9,281 nucleotides of DNA from positions 1 through 9,281 of the forward strand of contig JAODLU010000058.1 of the NCBI GenBank assembly GCA_025464125.1. Direction: 5' to 3'. Under the pieces are notes generated by a model that was given only the letters and a program-made list of their open reading frames with translations, was not told the origin of the DNA and ran no database searches. Numbering within the stretch: the stretch's first letter is position 1; each line of letters begins with the position of its first letter. Positions 1 through 7,273 of the stretch are shown in pieces. The DNA is from Microbacteriaceae bacterium. GTDB lineage: Bacteria; Actinomycetota; Actinomycetes; Actinomycetales; Microbacteriaceae. The translations under genes were made by a program, and so were the position numbers.

Positions 1-93
1 GATAGGTGTGCCGTCGATGACTACCCGCACAGCAGTGCCGAGTTCGACATCCGCCACCGCGCACACTTTCACCGATGTTTCTGAACCTGGCAT
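1..93 (-). CDS. Rieske-type [2Fe-2S] ferredoxin of the suf operon, 5' part only
   Basis: The first 31 codons of a gene that runs off the left edge. It starts with ATG at 93-91, one base after the sufD stop (TGA, C, ATG), and a GAAAGGCGG stretch upstream inside sufD can serve as ribosome-binding site. The visible protein begins MPGSETSVKVCAVADVELG and continues with a VRVVIDGTPI beta-strand segment. This is the usual opening of the small (about 100-110 residue) ferredoxin annotated as non-heme iron oxygenase ferredoxin subunit (BphF-like), which in actinobacteria lies between sufD and sufC. The cluster-binding C-x-H and C-x2-H motifs lie beyond the window, so the assignment rests on the N-terminus and position. 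It may carry electrons for SUF assembly or receive a cluster; its exact role in this operon is not established. Confidence 0.72.
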   Translation of the reverse strand, partial: MPGSETSVKVCAVADVELGTAVRVVIDGTPI

Positions 94-94
94 G

Positions 95-1330
95 TCAGAC
101 AGCCGCCTTTCCGCGAAGCTCAGCCTCGATGACGCCCTGGAGCCTCTCTTCGAGCGCGGGCGTGCCGATCTTCTGGATGATCTCGGCCAAAAATCCGCGT
201 ACGACGAGTCGCCGTGCATCCTCTTCGGAAATTCCCCTGGCCTGCAGGTAGAACAGCTGTTCGTCGTCGAACCGGCCGGACGCACTGGCGTGGCCAGCAC
301 CGGCGATGTCGCCTGTCTCGATCTCGAGGTTCGGCACTGAGTCAGCCCGAGTTCCCTCGGTCAGCAGCAGGTTGCGGTTCTGCTCGTAGCTGTCTGTGCC
401 CGACGCAGACTGGCGGATGAGCACATCCCCGACCCAGACGGTGTGCGCGCCGGCGCCCTGGAGCGCGCCCTTATAGCTGACGCGGGAAATCGTCTTGGGC
501 GCGTCGTGGTTGACGAACACCTGCTGTTCCAGATGCTGGCCAGCGTCTGCGAAGTAGGCGCCATAGAGCTGAACGTCGCCGCCATCGTTCGAGAGGTGCA
601 CCGAAGGGTTCACCCGAACTACTTTGCCACCGAGGGACACGAGAACGTGCTTGAGGCGCCCATTGCGGCCGACCTCGGCGAAGTGGCTTGCGAGGTGCAC
701 GGCATCGCTCTTCCATTCCTGCACCGACACGACAGTGAGCGCCGCCTCGTCTCCGACGACGATCTCCACGTTCTCACTCAGCATCGCTTCGCCGCTGTTC
801 TGCAAGATCACCGTGCCGCGGGAGTGCGTGCTGGCGACGATGACCGTGTGGGCCGCGCGTGCCGACGGGCCGAGAGTCGACCGGTCGATAGTGATCTCAC
901 CGGCATCCTCGCCAGTGATCGTCACGAGCAATGCCTTGTCGAACGCGGTCCACGCGTTTGCTGATGCACGCTCCTCTGGCTTGCCGGCTGTGCCGATGCG
1001 AGCATCGGTGCGGTCAATCCATTCGACGGTGATGCCGGGAGCCTCGGTAGCCGAGAACTCGATCGGACTGCCATCCAGGAGGCCGGAGGTGAGGGGGCGC
1101 ACAATCGCCATTGGCGTGTGCTTCCACTCGAGCTCGAGGCCCGTTACGGCTTCGAAGTCCGCGACGTCGTACGACGCGAACCGCGAGGACCGCACCTGCA
1201 CGGGAACAAGACCCCAGCCGCCATCACTGTGCTGCTTGGACCCCAGCCGCGAGTGGGTGTTCGGTTCGGGCGTAGTTGTTGAGCCCGCCAGTGCGTCCAC
1301 GGGGGCGCTGGCGGTGCCGTGTGCTGCCAT
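95..1330 (-). CDS. sufD: Fe-S cluster assembly scaffold protein SufD
   Basis: SufD is the partner of SufB in the cytoplasmic SufBC2D complex, which builds Fe-S clusters. The product has 411 residues, normal for the family. The N-terminal third is variable and the C-terminal part is the right-handed beta-helix core. That core includes YKGALQGAGAHTVWVG, then AGAGHASASGRFDDEQLFYL, followed by the terminal helices (ARGISEEDARRLVVRGF). H347 in AGHAS corresponds to the conserved histidine of E. coli SufD (H360) implicated in cluster formation at the SufB-SufD interface. The ATG at 1330-1328 directly abuts the sufB stop (TAG then ATG), so translation is probably coupled. A GGAAGG in the end of sufB lies about 13 bases upstream, which is long for a Shine-Dalgarno sequence. 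The stop is one base before the ferredoxin start. Confidence 0.95.
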   Translation of the reverse strand: MAAHGTASAPVDALAGSTTTPEPNTHSRLGSKQHSDGGWGLVPVQVRSSRFASYDVADFEAVTGLELEWKHTPMAIVRPLTSGLLDGSPIEFSATEAPGITVEWIDRTDARIGTAGKPEERASANAWTAFDKALLVTITGEDAGEITIDRSTLGPSARAAHTVIVASTHSRGTVILQNSGEAMLSENVEIVVGDEAALTVVSVQEWKSDAVHLASHFAEVGRNGRLKHVLVSLGGKVVRVNPSVHLSNDGGDVQLYGAYFADAGQHLEQQVFVNHDAPKTISRVSYKGALQGAGAHTVWVGDVLIRQSASGTDSYEQNRNLLLTEGTRADSVPNLEIETGDIAGAGHASASGRFDDEQLFYLQARGISEEDARRLVVRGFLAEIIQKIGTPALEERLQGVIEAELRGKAAV

Positions 1331-2749
1331 CTAGCCGACACTGCCTTCCATGCCCATTTCGATGAGCTTGTTGAGTTCGAGTGCGTACTCCATCGGCAGT
1401 TCACGGGAGATCGGCTCGATGAATCCGCGCACAATCATCGCCATCGCCTCATCCTCGGGCATTCCGCGGGACTGCAGGTAGAAAAGCTGTTCGGCGCTGA
1501 CCCGGGAAACGGTTGCCTCATGGCCCATCTGCACGTCATCTTCTCGGATGTCTGTGGTCGGGTAGGTGTCCGACCGCGAGATGCTGTCGACCAGCAGGGC
1601 GTCGCAGCGCACGGTATTGGCGGAGTGATGAGCACCCTCGGCGATACGCACCTCACCGCGGTACCCGGTGCGACCTCCACCACGCGCGATCGACTTGGAG
1701 ACGATGGACGACTGCGTGTACGGCGCCATGTGGATCATCTTCGCGCCGGCGTCCTGGTGCTGGCCCGGGCCGGCGAACGCAACTGACAGCGTCTCGCCCT
1801 TGGCGTGCTCGCCGACGAGGTAGATCGACGGGTACTTCATCGTGACCTTAGAACCGATGTTGCCGTCGATCCACTCCATGGTCGCGCCCTCGTGGGCTAT
1901 CGCGCGCTTCGTGACCAGGTTGTAGACGTTGTTCGACCAGTTCTGGATCGTCGTGTACCGAACGCGGGCGTTCTTTTTGACGACGATCTCTACTACTGCC
2001 GAGTGCAGCGAGTCCGACTTGTAGATCGGCGCCGTGCACCCTTCGATGTAGTGAACGTATGAGCCCTCGTCGGCGATGATCAACGTTCGCTCGAACTGGC
2101 CCATGTTCTCGGTGTTGATGCGGAAGTAGGCCTGCAGGGGGATCTCGACGTGCACGCCCTTCGGCACGTAGACGAACGAGCCGCCCGACCACACCGAGGT
2201 ATTGAGCGCCGCGAACTTGTTGTCGCCCGCAGGAATGACAGTGCCGAAGTACTCCTTGAAGATCTCCGGGTATTCCTTGAGCGCGGTGTCAGTGTCGAGG
2301 AAGAGCACGCCCTGTGCCTCGAGGTCTTTATTGATCGTGTGGTAAACGACCTCTGACTCATACTGCGCGGCTACACCGGACACGAGGCGCTGGCGCTCCG
2401 CCTCCGGGATTCCGAGCTTCTCGTAGGTGTTCTTGATGTCGTCAGGAAGGTCGTCCCAGGTCTGCGCCTGCTTCTCAGTGGAGCGCACGAAGTATTTGAT
2501 GTTGTCGAAGTCGATTCCCGAGAGATCGGCACCCCACGCGGGCATGGGCTTCTTGTAGAAAAGGGCCAGGGCCTTGAGGCGGTTCTTGAGCATCCATTCG
2601 GGCTCGCTCTTCAACGCGGAGATGTCTGCGACGACCTCGGGAGAAATGCCGCGCCTGGCAGATGCACCTGCGACATCGGAGTCGGACCAGCCGAATTCGT
2701 AGATGCCGAGGCTCTCGAGTTCGGGACGATCAATCAGGATGTCTGACAT
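1331..2749 (-). CDS. sufB: Fe-S cluster assembly scaffold protein SufB
   Basis: SufB is the main scaffold on which the SUF machine assembles clusters, together with the SufC ATPase and SufD. The product has 472 residues, the usual length. It has the N-terminal helical part with [13 protein letters not shown], the [15 protein letters not shown] and [19 protein letters not shown] strands of the beta-helix, and the C-terminal [18 protein letters not shown] segment. C382 (in VRCDALLVD) and E411 (in GHEA) have the same 29-residue spacing as E. coli C405 and E434, the residues reported as essential for cluster formation; C238 lies in EGCTAP. The start is ATG at 2749, with GAGGT six bases upstream. 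It is the first suf gene visible. No sufR-type regulator gene lies upstream; ctaA ends 243 bases before it. Confidence 0.97.
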   Translation of the reverse strand: MSDILIDRPELESLGIYEFGWSDSDVAGASARRGISPEVVADISALKSEPEWMLKNRLKALALFYKKPMPAWGADLSGIDFDNIKYFVRSTEKQAQTWDDLPDDIKNTYEKLGIPEAERQRLVSGVAAQYESEVVYHTINKDLEAQGVLFLDTDTALKEYPEIFKEYFGTVIPAGDNKFAALNTSVWSGGSFVYVPKGVHVEIPLQAYFRINTENMGQFERTLIIADEGSYVHYIEGCTAPIYKSDSLHSAVVEIVVKKNARVRYTTIQNWSNNVYNLVTKRAIAHEGATMEWIDGNIGSKVTMKYPSIYLVGEHAKGETLSVAFAGPGQHQDAGAKMIHMAPYTQSSIVSKSIARGGGRTGYRGEVRIAEGAHHSANTVRCDALLVDSISRSDTYPTTDIREDDVQMGHEATVSRVSAEQLFYLQSRGMPEDEAMAMIVRGFIEPISRELPMEYALELNKLIEMGMEGSVG

Positions 2750-2755
2750 GTGGTT

Positions 2756-2760
2756 ACCTC
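2756..2760 (-). promoter_or_regulatory. sufB ribosome-binding site
   Basis: On the minus strand GAGGT, within AAAGAGGT, lies six bases before the sufB ATG. This is a near-ideal Shine-Dalgarno sequence and spacing, and it fixes the sufB start. It is stronger than any site in front of sufD, in keeping with sufB leading the operon. Confidence 0.75.
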
Positions 2761-2852
2761 TTTCCCCTGCATAACCCGTTCAGCGGGCCGGTCATTCCCC
2801 GAAGCGTGCCGTCACATGGTCGGCTGCGGTGAATCGCCTTGCAGGCTGTGCT

Positions 2853-2871
2853 TCGGATCAATCTAATCCGA
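2853..2871. promoter_or_regulatory. 19-bp imperfect palindrome in sufB leader, candidate operator
   Basis: TCGGATCAATCTAATCCGA is an inverted repeat with 6-bp perfect outer arms (TCGGAT / ATCCGA) and 7 of 9 base pairs symmetric overall. It lies about 104 bases upstream of the sufB ATG in an otherwise GC-rich leader; its AT-rich centre stands out. On the minus strand it contains TAGATT, a weak -10-like hexamer. Its length and TTAG core recall actinobacterial DtxR/IdeR iron boxes, but only about 10 of 19 positions match the TTAGGTTAGCCTAACCTAA consensus, so that assignment is speculative. An operator for suf regulation is an inference. Confidence 0.35.
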
Positions 2872-2919
2872 CGCATGCCGTGCTGTTGCGAACGGGCCTC
2901 GCTGCCCAGGAAGTATCGC

Positions 2920-2934
2920 CCGAGTGACGCTCGG
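2920..2934. repeat. Small inverted repeat in ctaA-sufB gap
   Basis: CCGAG and CTCGG flank a five-base loop (TGACG on the plus strand). In a minus-strand transcript this would form a 5-bp GC-rich hairpin between the ctaA stop and sufB. No T-run follows on the minus strand, so it is not a convincing intrinsic terminator; it could be a 5'-leader structure or chance. Confidence 0.22.
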
Positions 2935-2966
2935 TGTCGCGGATACACGTTCCTCTCAACCACACA

Positions 2967-2996
2967 ATTCTACAGGGCGAAGAGCAGTTCGGTCAG
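2967..2996 (-). promoter_or_regulatory. Candidate sufB promoter
   Basis: On the minus strand, CTGACC at 2996-2991 (4 of 6 match to TTGACA) and TAGAAT at 2972-2967 (5 of 6 match to TATAAT) are separated by 18 bases. Transcription would begin near 2960, giving a leader of about 210 bases that contains both inverted repeats. The -35 hexamer overlaps the ctaA stop codon (2995-2993). A promoter here would let suf be controlled apart from ctaBA, but it is a sequence match only. Confidence 0.33.
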
Positions 2997-3871
2997 GCAA
3001 TCACTCTTTTCGCAGCCTTCACTTGCTGGGCAAGCTGGAGGGTGCTGAAGAGGGTGGGATTCACGTCGAGAAGCACTCGGAGGGCTCCGATCCAGACGAG
3101 CGCCGAACCGAGCAGGTGAATGGCGACCAGCGCAGCTGGCAACGCGGTGGTGGCCTGGATGACGCCGACCAGCGCCTGCGCAATGGACACGACGACGAAA
3201 AACACGACCCGACGACGCTGGAGCTGGAACCCGCGGAGCACTGCGAACAGGACAACTGCAAGTACGATGACCGCAGTTCCGAGCACCGCATGCACGATGG
3301 TGACCTGTGCCCACACGAAACCCATGCGGGGAACCTTCGCCGAATCTCCGGAGTGTGGGCCCGATCCTGAGACCAGGGTACCGACCGCGATCAGCAGGAA
3401 TGTGGCCGCCGTGAGCAGCCAGCTCAGCCTGCGCGCTGCCTGCGGCGGTGAAGCGACCGGCACTTCCTCCGAAATATGCCGCTCCCGGGCCCTGTGCCAG
3501 GTGAGCGTCGTGGTGGTCAGCAGTGCGATGGCCATAAGGAAGTGCAGCGCCACAACGTAGGGGTTCAGGCCGGTCAGAACGCTGACGCCTCCTGCGACTG
3601 CGTTCGCCACGACCAGCCAGAACTGTGACCAGGCCAACCGGGTAAGCCCGCGATTGCGCGGCCGGTGAAGGCGCGCGGCCACTATTGCCCACCCGACCGC
3701 GACGATCAGGAGTCCTGTCAGAGCTCGATTAGTGAACTCGATCAGGCCATGGATGCCCAACTCGGGTGTGGTAGTCAGGGAGCCCGGCTCGCAGGCCGGC
3801 CAGGTCGGGCATCCGAGTCCGGAGCCGGTCACCCTGACCACTCCGCCGCTAAAGACGATGAACACGCTCAC
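2993..3871 (-). CDS. ctaA: Heme A synthase (COX15/CtaA family); true start probably upstream
   Basis: A membrane enzyme that oxidises the C8 methyl of heme O to make heme A for aa3-type cytochrome oxidase. From the GTG at 3871 the product has 292 residues. It has the GSGLGCPTWPAC loop with the paired cysteines (C21, C27), ELGIHGLIEFTNR, ligand-type histidines H110, H194 and H252 within helices, and the GSGPHSGD loop. The helix carrying IEFTNR has Asn48 where Bacillus CtaA has a heme-ligand histidine; from memory this is common in actinobacteria. The GTG cuts into the first helix (WATTAALLVSVFIVFSGGVV) and has no ribosome-binding site. The frame is open upstream to the ctaB stop (3997-3995), so the real start is probably non-canonical: CTG at 3967 (324 residues) or ATC at 3955, which has GGAG six bases before it. 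No other ATG, GTG or TTG occurs in between. Confidence 0.93.
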   Translation of the reverse strand: MSVFIVFSGGVVRVTGSGLGCPTWPACEPGSLTTTPELGIHGLIEFTNRALTGLLIVAVGWAIVAARLHRPRNRGLTRLAWSQFWLVVANAVAGGVSVLTGLNPYVVALHFLMAIALLTTTTLTWHRARERHISEEVPVASPPQAARRLSWLLTAATFLLIAVGTLVSGSGPHSGDSAKVPRMGFVWAQVTIVHAVLGTAVIVLAVVLFAVLRGFQLQRRRVVFFVVVSIAQALVGVIQATTALPAALVAIHLLGSALVWIGALRVLLDVNPTLFSTLQLAQQVKAAKRVIA

Positions 3872-3994
3872 GAGGAGAGCTGCGGTGGTGGCCCAGCGAA
3901 GCCCCCTGTCCCCTACGGAAAAACGACGGGCGAGGTACTCGAAGGGCGTGATGATGGGGATCTCCAGTGGGCTGCTAGAACGCTGAACGGAGGG

Positions 3995-4915
3995 TCAGAA
4001 CGGCAGGAGCGGGTCGATGCCGATCGCAACGAACAACAGGGTCAGGTAGCTGATCGACCCGTGAAAGACGCGCATCGGGTTCACCACGTCGTTGCGAATC
4101 GCCATCGAATAGAGGCGGTGGGATTCGAACAGGAACCAGGCACCGGCAAGCACCGCGACCGCTGAGTACACAATGCCCATGCCTGCAACCGGGATGAGCA
4201 GCAGCGAGCACGCGACGGTCGCCCACGCGTAGAGAACCACCTGCAAGCCGACGACCGTGCGACCGCGCACAACGGCCAGCATTGGCACGCTCGCGTCGGA
4301 ATAGTCGGTTCGATAGCGCATCGAGAGAGGCCAGTAGTGCGGCGGCGTCCACAGGAAGACGATGCCGAACAGCACGATCGGCGCCCAGCTGAGGTCGTTC
4401 GTGACCGCTGCCCAGCCGATGAGAACTGGCACGCAGCCCGCTGCACCGCCCCAGACGATGTTCTGGGGCGTTCGGCGCTTCAGGATGAGCGTGTACAGCA
4501 CGACATAGATGAGGATCGCGGCAAGCGACAGTGCCGCAGACAGCCAGTTCACAAGGAATCCGAGCCAGGCGATAGACCCGATCCCGAGAATCCAGGCGAA
4601 CACGAGGGCTTCGCGACCGGTCAGTTCCCCGGTGACCAGCGGGCGATTGCTCGTGCGCTTCATCAGCCTGTCGATGTCCCGGTCGACATAACAGTTGAAT
4701 GCGCCGGCCGAACCAGCACTCAGGGCGCCGCCGATCAGGGTCCAGAGCACGAGCCACAGGTTCGGGATCCCGCCCTGGGCGAGGATCATGACCGGAGCGG
4801 TGGTGACAAGGAGCAGCTCGATCACGCGCGGCTTCGTCAGCGCGATATAGGCCTTCGCCTTGCGAGCGAAACCGATGCGCTGGCCAGCCACCTGCGCGTC
4901 TACAGCTACGTCCAT
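3995..4915 (-). CDS. ctaB: Protoheme IX farnesyltransferase (heme O synthase)
   Basis: A UbiA-family membrane prenyltransferase that joins farnesyl diphosphate to heme B, giving heme O, the substrate of CtaA. With the ATG at 4915 the product has 306 residues, normal for the family. [14 protein letters not shown] opens the first helix. The prenyl-diphosphate/Mg-binding motif [20 protein letters not shown] has N74, D78 and D82. The second conserved region runs [20 protein letters not shown], followed by [11 protein letters not shown] and YSDASVPML; about eight to nine hydrophobic helices are evident. The start was chosen for the GAGGAG just upstream (GAGGAGCA then ATG) and because the family begins near here. 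An upstream TTG at 4999 would add 28 residues with no family similarity. It is the first gene of the minus-strand group, followed by ctaA in the same reading frame, and is divergent from tkt. Confidence 0.96.
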   Translation of the reverse strand: MDVAVDAQVAGQRIGFARKAKAYIALTKPRVIELLLVTTAPVMILAQGGIPNLWLVLWTLIGGALSAGSAGAFNCYVDRDIDRLMKRTSNRPLVTGELTGREALVFAWILGIGSIAWLGFLVNWLSAALSLAAILIYVVLYTLILKRRTPQNIVWGGAAGCVPVLIGWAAVTNDLSWAPIVLFGIVFLWTPPHYWPLSMRYRTDYSDASVPMLAVVRGRTVVGLQVVLYAWATVACSLLLIPVAGMGIVYSAVAVLAGAWFLFESHRLYSMAIRNDVVNPMRVFHGSISYLTLLFVAIGIDPLLPF

Positions 4916-4947
4916 TGCTCCTCTAACGACCGCGTTCCCCTGATTCG

Positions 4948-4953
4948 ATTGTA
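4948..4953 (-). promoter_or_regulatory. Candidate -10 element for ctaB
   Basis: TACAAT on the minus strand (5 of 6 match to TATAAT) lies 32 bases before the ctaB ATG, so transcription would start near 4940 with a leader of about 25 bases. I see no good -35 hexamer at 16-18 bases; the expected place is occupied by the inverted repeat at 4961-4976. Activator dependence is possible but inferred. Confidence 0.4.
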
Positions 4954-4960
4954 GGCGTAC

Positions 4961-4976
4961 CGTTCGCGTCGGAACG
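4961..4976. repeat. Inverted repeat in the ctaB-tkt divergent promoter region
   Basis: CGTTC and GAACG flank six bases (GCGTCG), forming a 16-bp palindromic element. It sits just upstream of the ctaB -10 candidate, where a -35 would be, and just before the tkt promoter candidates. It is followed by an eight-base perfect palindrome, TCCCGGGA, at 4977-4984. The position suits an operator acting on one or both divergent units; no regulator can be named from the sequence. Confidence 0.3.
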
Positions 4977-4981
4977 TCCCG

Positions 4982-5016
4982 GGAATAGGGCTCCGCCAAC
5001 GTGGTTTCCCTATACT
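4982..5016 (+). promoter_or_regulatory. Candidate tkt promoter region
   Basis: Two overlapping possibilities are visible. TATACT at 5011-5016 is a good -10 hexamer (5 of 6), but no TTGACA-like -35 lies at the right distance. Alternatively GGAA at 4982-4985 and GTT at 5004-5006, 18 bases apart, fit the GGAA-N18-20-GTT pattern of stress sigma factors of the SigH/SigR type. Either would give tkt a leader of roughly 150 bases. Short motifs like these arise by chance, so confidence is low. Confidence 0.3.
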
Positions 5017-5131
5017 TGGGTGTGCTTGCGCCGCAGGCTCACCCTCGCCAGCGGTCCGCAACACAGGTTGCGGCCCGCCCACGGACGGTCCTGCCGCCCG
5101 CGACAGCGAGTGCACCATCCAGTGATCGCAA

Positions 5132-5143
5132 CGGCTTCGGCCG
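5132..5143 (+). repeat. UUCG-tetraloop hairpin in tkt leader
   Basis: CGGC-TTCG-GCCG can form a 4-bp GC stem capped by the very stable cUUCGg tetraloop in tkt mRNA. It lies 12 bases before the GAAAGG ribosome-binding site. It may shape or protect the leader; a 4-bp stem is too short to act as a terminator and is not followed by a T-run. Confidence 0.25.
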
Positions 5144-5150
5144 GGTCGCT

Positions 5151-5161
5151 GTAACGAAAGG
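5151..5161 (+). promoter_or_regulatory. tkt ribosome-binding site
   Basis: GTAACGAAAGG includes GAAAGG at 5156-5161, complementary to the 3' end of 16S rRNA, ten bases before the GTG at 5172. It decides the tkt start against the upstream in-frame GTG at 5001. The same ten bases, GTAACGAAAG, recur before tal at 7274-7283. Confidence 0.55.
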
Positions 5162-5171
5162 TCGATACGCC

Positions 5172-7265
5172 GTGGCTGCTCTCCAGTGGGAACCCATTGA
5201 CAACAGGGCGGTCGACACCGCTCGAGTACTCGCGGCTGACGCTGTCGAGAAAGTTGGCAACGGGCATCCGGGAACCGCCATGAGCCTCGCTCCGGTTGGC
5301 TACCTGCTGTTCCAGAAGGTGATGCGTCGCGACCCGAGCGACAGCACCTGGATCGGTCGGGACCGGTTCATCCTGTCAATCGGCCATGCATCGCTGATCC
5401 AGTACACCCAGTTCTACCTCGGCGGCTATGGACTCGAGCTCGATGACCTGAAGGCGCTGCGCACGTGGGGATCCAAGACTCCAGGCCACCCGGAATACGG
5501 CCACACCGACGGCGTCGAGATCACAACGGGTCCTCTCGGGCAGGGCTTTGCCTCTGCGGTGGGCTTCGCCTATGCGGCTCGCTATGAGCGCGGTCTCTTC
5601 GACCCTGATGCAGAAGCGGGAACCAGCCCGTTCGACCACTTCATATACACGATGGCCGGCGACGGCGACATGGAAGAGGGTGTGACCAGCGAAGCGGCAT
5701 CGCTCGCGGGTCACCAGGAGCTCGGCAACCTCATCGCCATCTATGACAGCAACCAGATCTCGATCGAAGACGACACGAATATCGCTTTCACCGAAGACGT
5801 GCATGCCCGGTTCGAGGCCTACCACTGGCACGTGCAGGTGGTCGACTGGAAGAAGACCGGCGTTTACGTCGAAGATGTTGCCGCACTGAATGACGCCATC
5901 GCCGCAGCCCAGGCCGAAACATCCAAGCCGTCGCTCATCATCCTGAAGACGATCATCGGATGGCCGTCCCCCAAGAAGCAGAACACCGGCAAGATTCACG
6001 GCTCAGCCCTCGGCGCCGACGAACTCGCTGCAGTCAAAGAGGTTCTCGGCTTCGACCCAGCACAGAACTTCGAGGTCGATGAAGAGGTGCTCGCGCACAC
6101 GCGCAAGGCTGTCGACCGCGGCCAGGCCGCGCACAGCGAGTGGAACACCCAGTTCGACGCGTGGGCCGCAGCTAATCCTGATCGCAAGGTGCTGCTCGAC
6201 CGGGTGTTGTCGGGAGACCTGCCTGCTGGAGTGGATGACGCACTCCCCGTTTTCGAAGCAGGCAAAGATGTATCGACCCGCGCCGCATCCGGCAAGGTGC
6301 TGAATGCCATCGGACCCGTAATTCCTGAACTCTGGGGTGGGTCTGCAGACCTCGCCGAGTCGAACAACACGACGATCGAGGGCGCTGCATCCTTCGTGCC
6401 GAGCGAGCGCTCAACCCATGAGTGGTCAGGCAACGTCTATGGCCGCGTGCTGCACTTCGGCATCCGCGAGCACGCGATGGGCTCGATCCTCAACGGCATC
6501 GTGCTTCACGGCAACACCCGCCCGTTCGGCGGCACGTTCCTCATCTTCAGCGACTACATGCGCCCGGCAGTGCGCCTGGCCGCGCTCATGAAGGCACCGG
6601 CCATCTACGTCTGGACGCACGACTCGGTGGCGCTCGGCGAAGACGGCCCGACCCACCAGCCAATCGAACAGCTTGCTGCGCTGCGCGCGATCCCCGGGCT
6701 CGACATCGTGCGACCCGGTGATGCGAACGAGGTCGCATGGGCGTGGAAGACAATTCTGTCGCGCCGCGAGGGTCCTGCAGGAATCGCGCTCACTCGCCAG
6801 AACATCCCGGTGTTCGAGCGGGGCGAAGGCGATGCCAGCGGCGAGACGTTCGCGTCAGCGAAGAATGTCGCCAGGGGTGCGTACGTGCTGGCGGAGGCGC
6901 CGAATGGAACGCCAGACGTGATCTTCATCGCCACCGGCTCAGAGGTGCAGATCGCCGTTGACGCCCGTGAGCAGCTGAAGTCGCAGGGAATCAACGCTCG
7001 GGTCGTTTCGGCGCCGTGCCTCGAGTGGTTCGAGGAGCAGCCAGCCGAGTACCGGGAATCCGTGTTACCGGCGTCGGTCAAGGCCCGGGTATCGATCGAA
7101 GCCGGCGTCGACCCGACCTGGCGCTCATACATCGGCGATGCAGGCCGCAGTGTCTCCATCGAGCACTTCGGCGCATCAGCCGACTACAAGACCCTGTTCG
7201 AGAAATTCGGCATGACCACCGAGCACGCTATCGCCGCAGCCAAGGACTCGCTGGCCGCCCTCTAG
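5172..7265 (+). CDS. tkt: Transketolase
   Basis: A cytoplasmic thiamine-diphosphate enzyme that moves two-carbon units between sugar phosphates in the pentose phosphate pathway. The product has 697 residues, standard length, starting at a GTG (translated as Met before [10 protein letters not shown]). All key sites are present: [12 protein letters not shown] (H32), SIGHAS (H72), [16 protein letters not shown] (H106), GPLGQG (120-125), and the ThDP/Mg motif starting GDGDMEEG with D164 and N194. H276 lies in KIHGS, the catalytic glutamate E433 in [11 protein letters not shown]483 in THDS, and D491 and H495 in GEDGPTHQP. These match yeast H30, H69, H103, D157, N187, H263, E418, H469, D477 and H481. 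The N-terminal ThDP-binding, middle pyrimidine-binding and C-terminal domains are complete. It heads the tkt-tal-pgi operon and is divergent from ctaB. Confidence 0.97.
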   Translation: MAALQWEPIDNRAVDTARVLAADAVEKVGNGHPGTAMSLAPVGYLLFQKVMRRDPSDSTWIGRDRFILSIGHASLIQYTQFYLGGYGLELDDLKALRTWGSKTPGHPEYGHTDGVEITTGPLGQGFASAVGFAYAARYERGLFDPDAEAGTSPFDHFIYTMAGDGDMEEGVTSEAASLAGHQELGNLIAIYDSNQISIEDDTNIAFTEDVHARFEAYHWHVQVVDWKKTGVYVEDVAALNDAIAAAQAETSKPSLIILKTIIGWPSPKKQNTGKIHGSALGADELAAVKEVLGFDPAQNFEVDEEVLAHTRKAVDRGQAAHSEWNTQFDAWAAANPDRKVLLDRVLSGDLPAGVDDALPVFEAGKDVSTRAASGKVLNAIGPVIPELWGGSADLAESNNTTIEGAASFVPSERSTHEWSGNVYGRVLHFGIREHAMGSILNGIVLHGNTRPFGGTFLIFSDYMRPAVRLAALMKAPAIYVWTHDSVALGEDGPTHQPIEQLAALRAIPGLDIVRPGDANEVAWAWKTILSRREGPAGIALTRQNIPVFERGEGDASGETFASAKNVARGAYVLAEAPNGTPDVIFIATGSEVQIAVDAREQLKSQGINARVVSAPCLEWFEEQPAEYRESVLPASVKARVSIEAGVDPTWRSYIGDAGRSVSIEHFGASADYKTLFEKFGMTTEHAIAAAKDSLAAL

Positions 7266-7273
7266 GGCCCGGC

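Noticed and set aside
624..1334. Plus-strand open frame (236 codons) opposite sufD.
   Set aside because: Antisense shadow; composition is not protein-like and sufD is certain.
2775..2787. CCCG-ttcag-CGGG hairpin just upstream of the sufB ribosome-binding site, as a riboswitch or attenuator.
   Set aside because: Only a 4-bp stem with no alternative pairing or T-run; not distinguishable from chance.
2754..2963. Possible 69-codon small gene in the ctaA-sufB gap on the minus strand.
   Set aside because: Arg-rich, no known motif, overlaps the sufB ribosome-binding site and the palindromes; better explained as leader.
2750..2992. Intrinsic terminator between ctaA and sufB.
   Set aside because: The only hairpin (2920-2934) is short and is not followed by a run of T on the minus strand.
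4916..4999. 28-residue N-terminal extension of CtaB from a TTG.
   Set aside because: The ATG at 4915 has GAGGAG just upstream and fits family length; the extension crosses the -10 candidate.
5001..5171. 57-residue N-terminal extension of transketolase from an upstream in-frame GTG.
   Set aside because: No ribosome-binding site, no transketolase similarity, and it would cover the promoter candidates; GAAAGG favours the GTG at 5172, which gives the family N-terminus.
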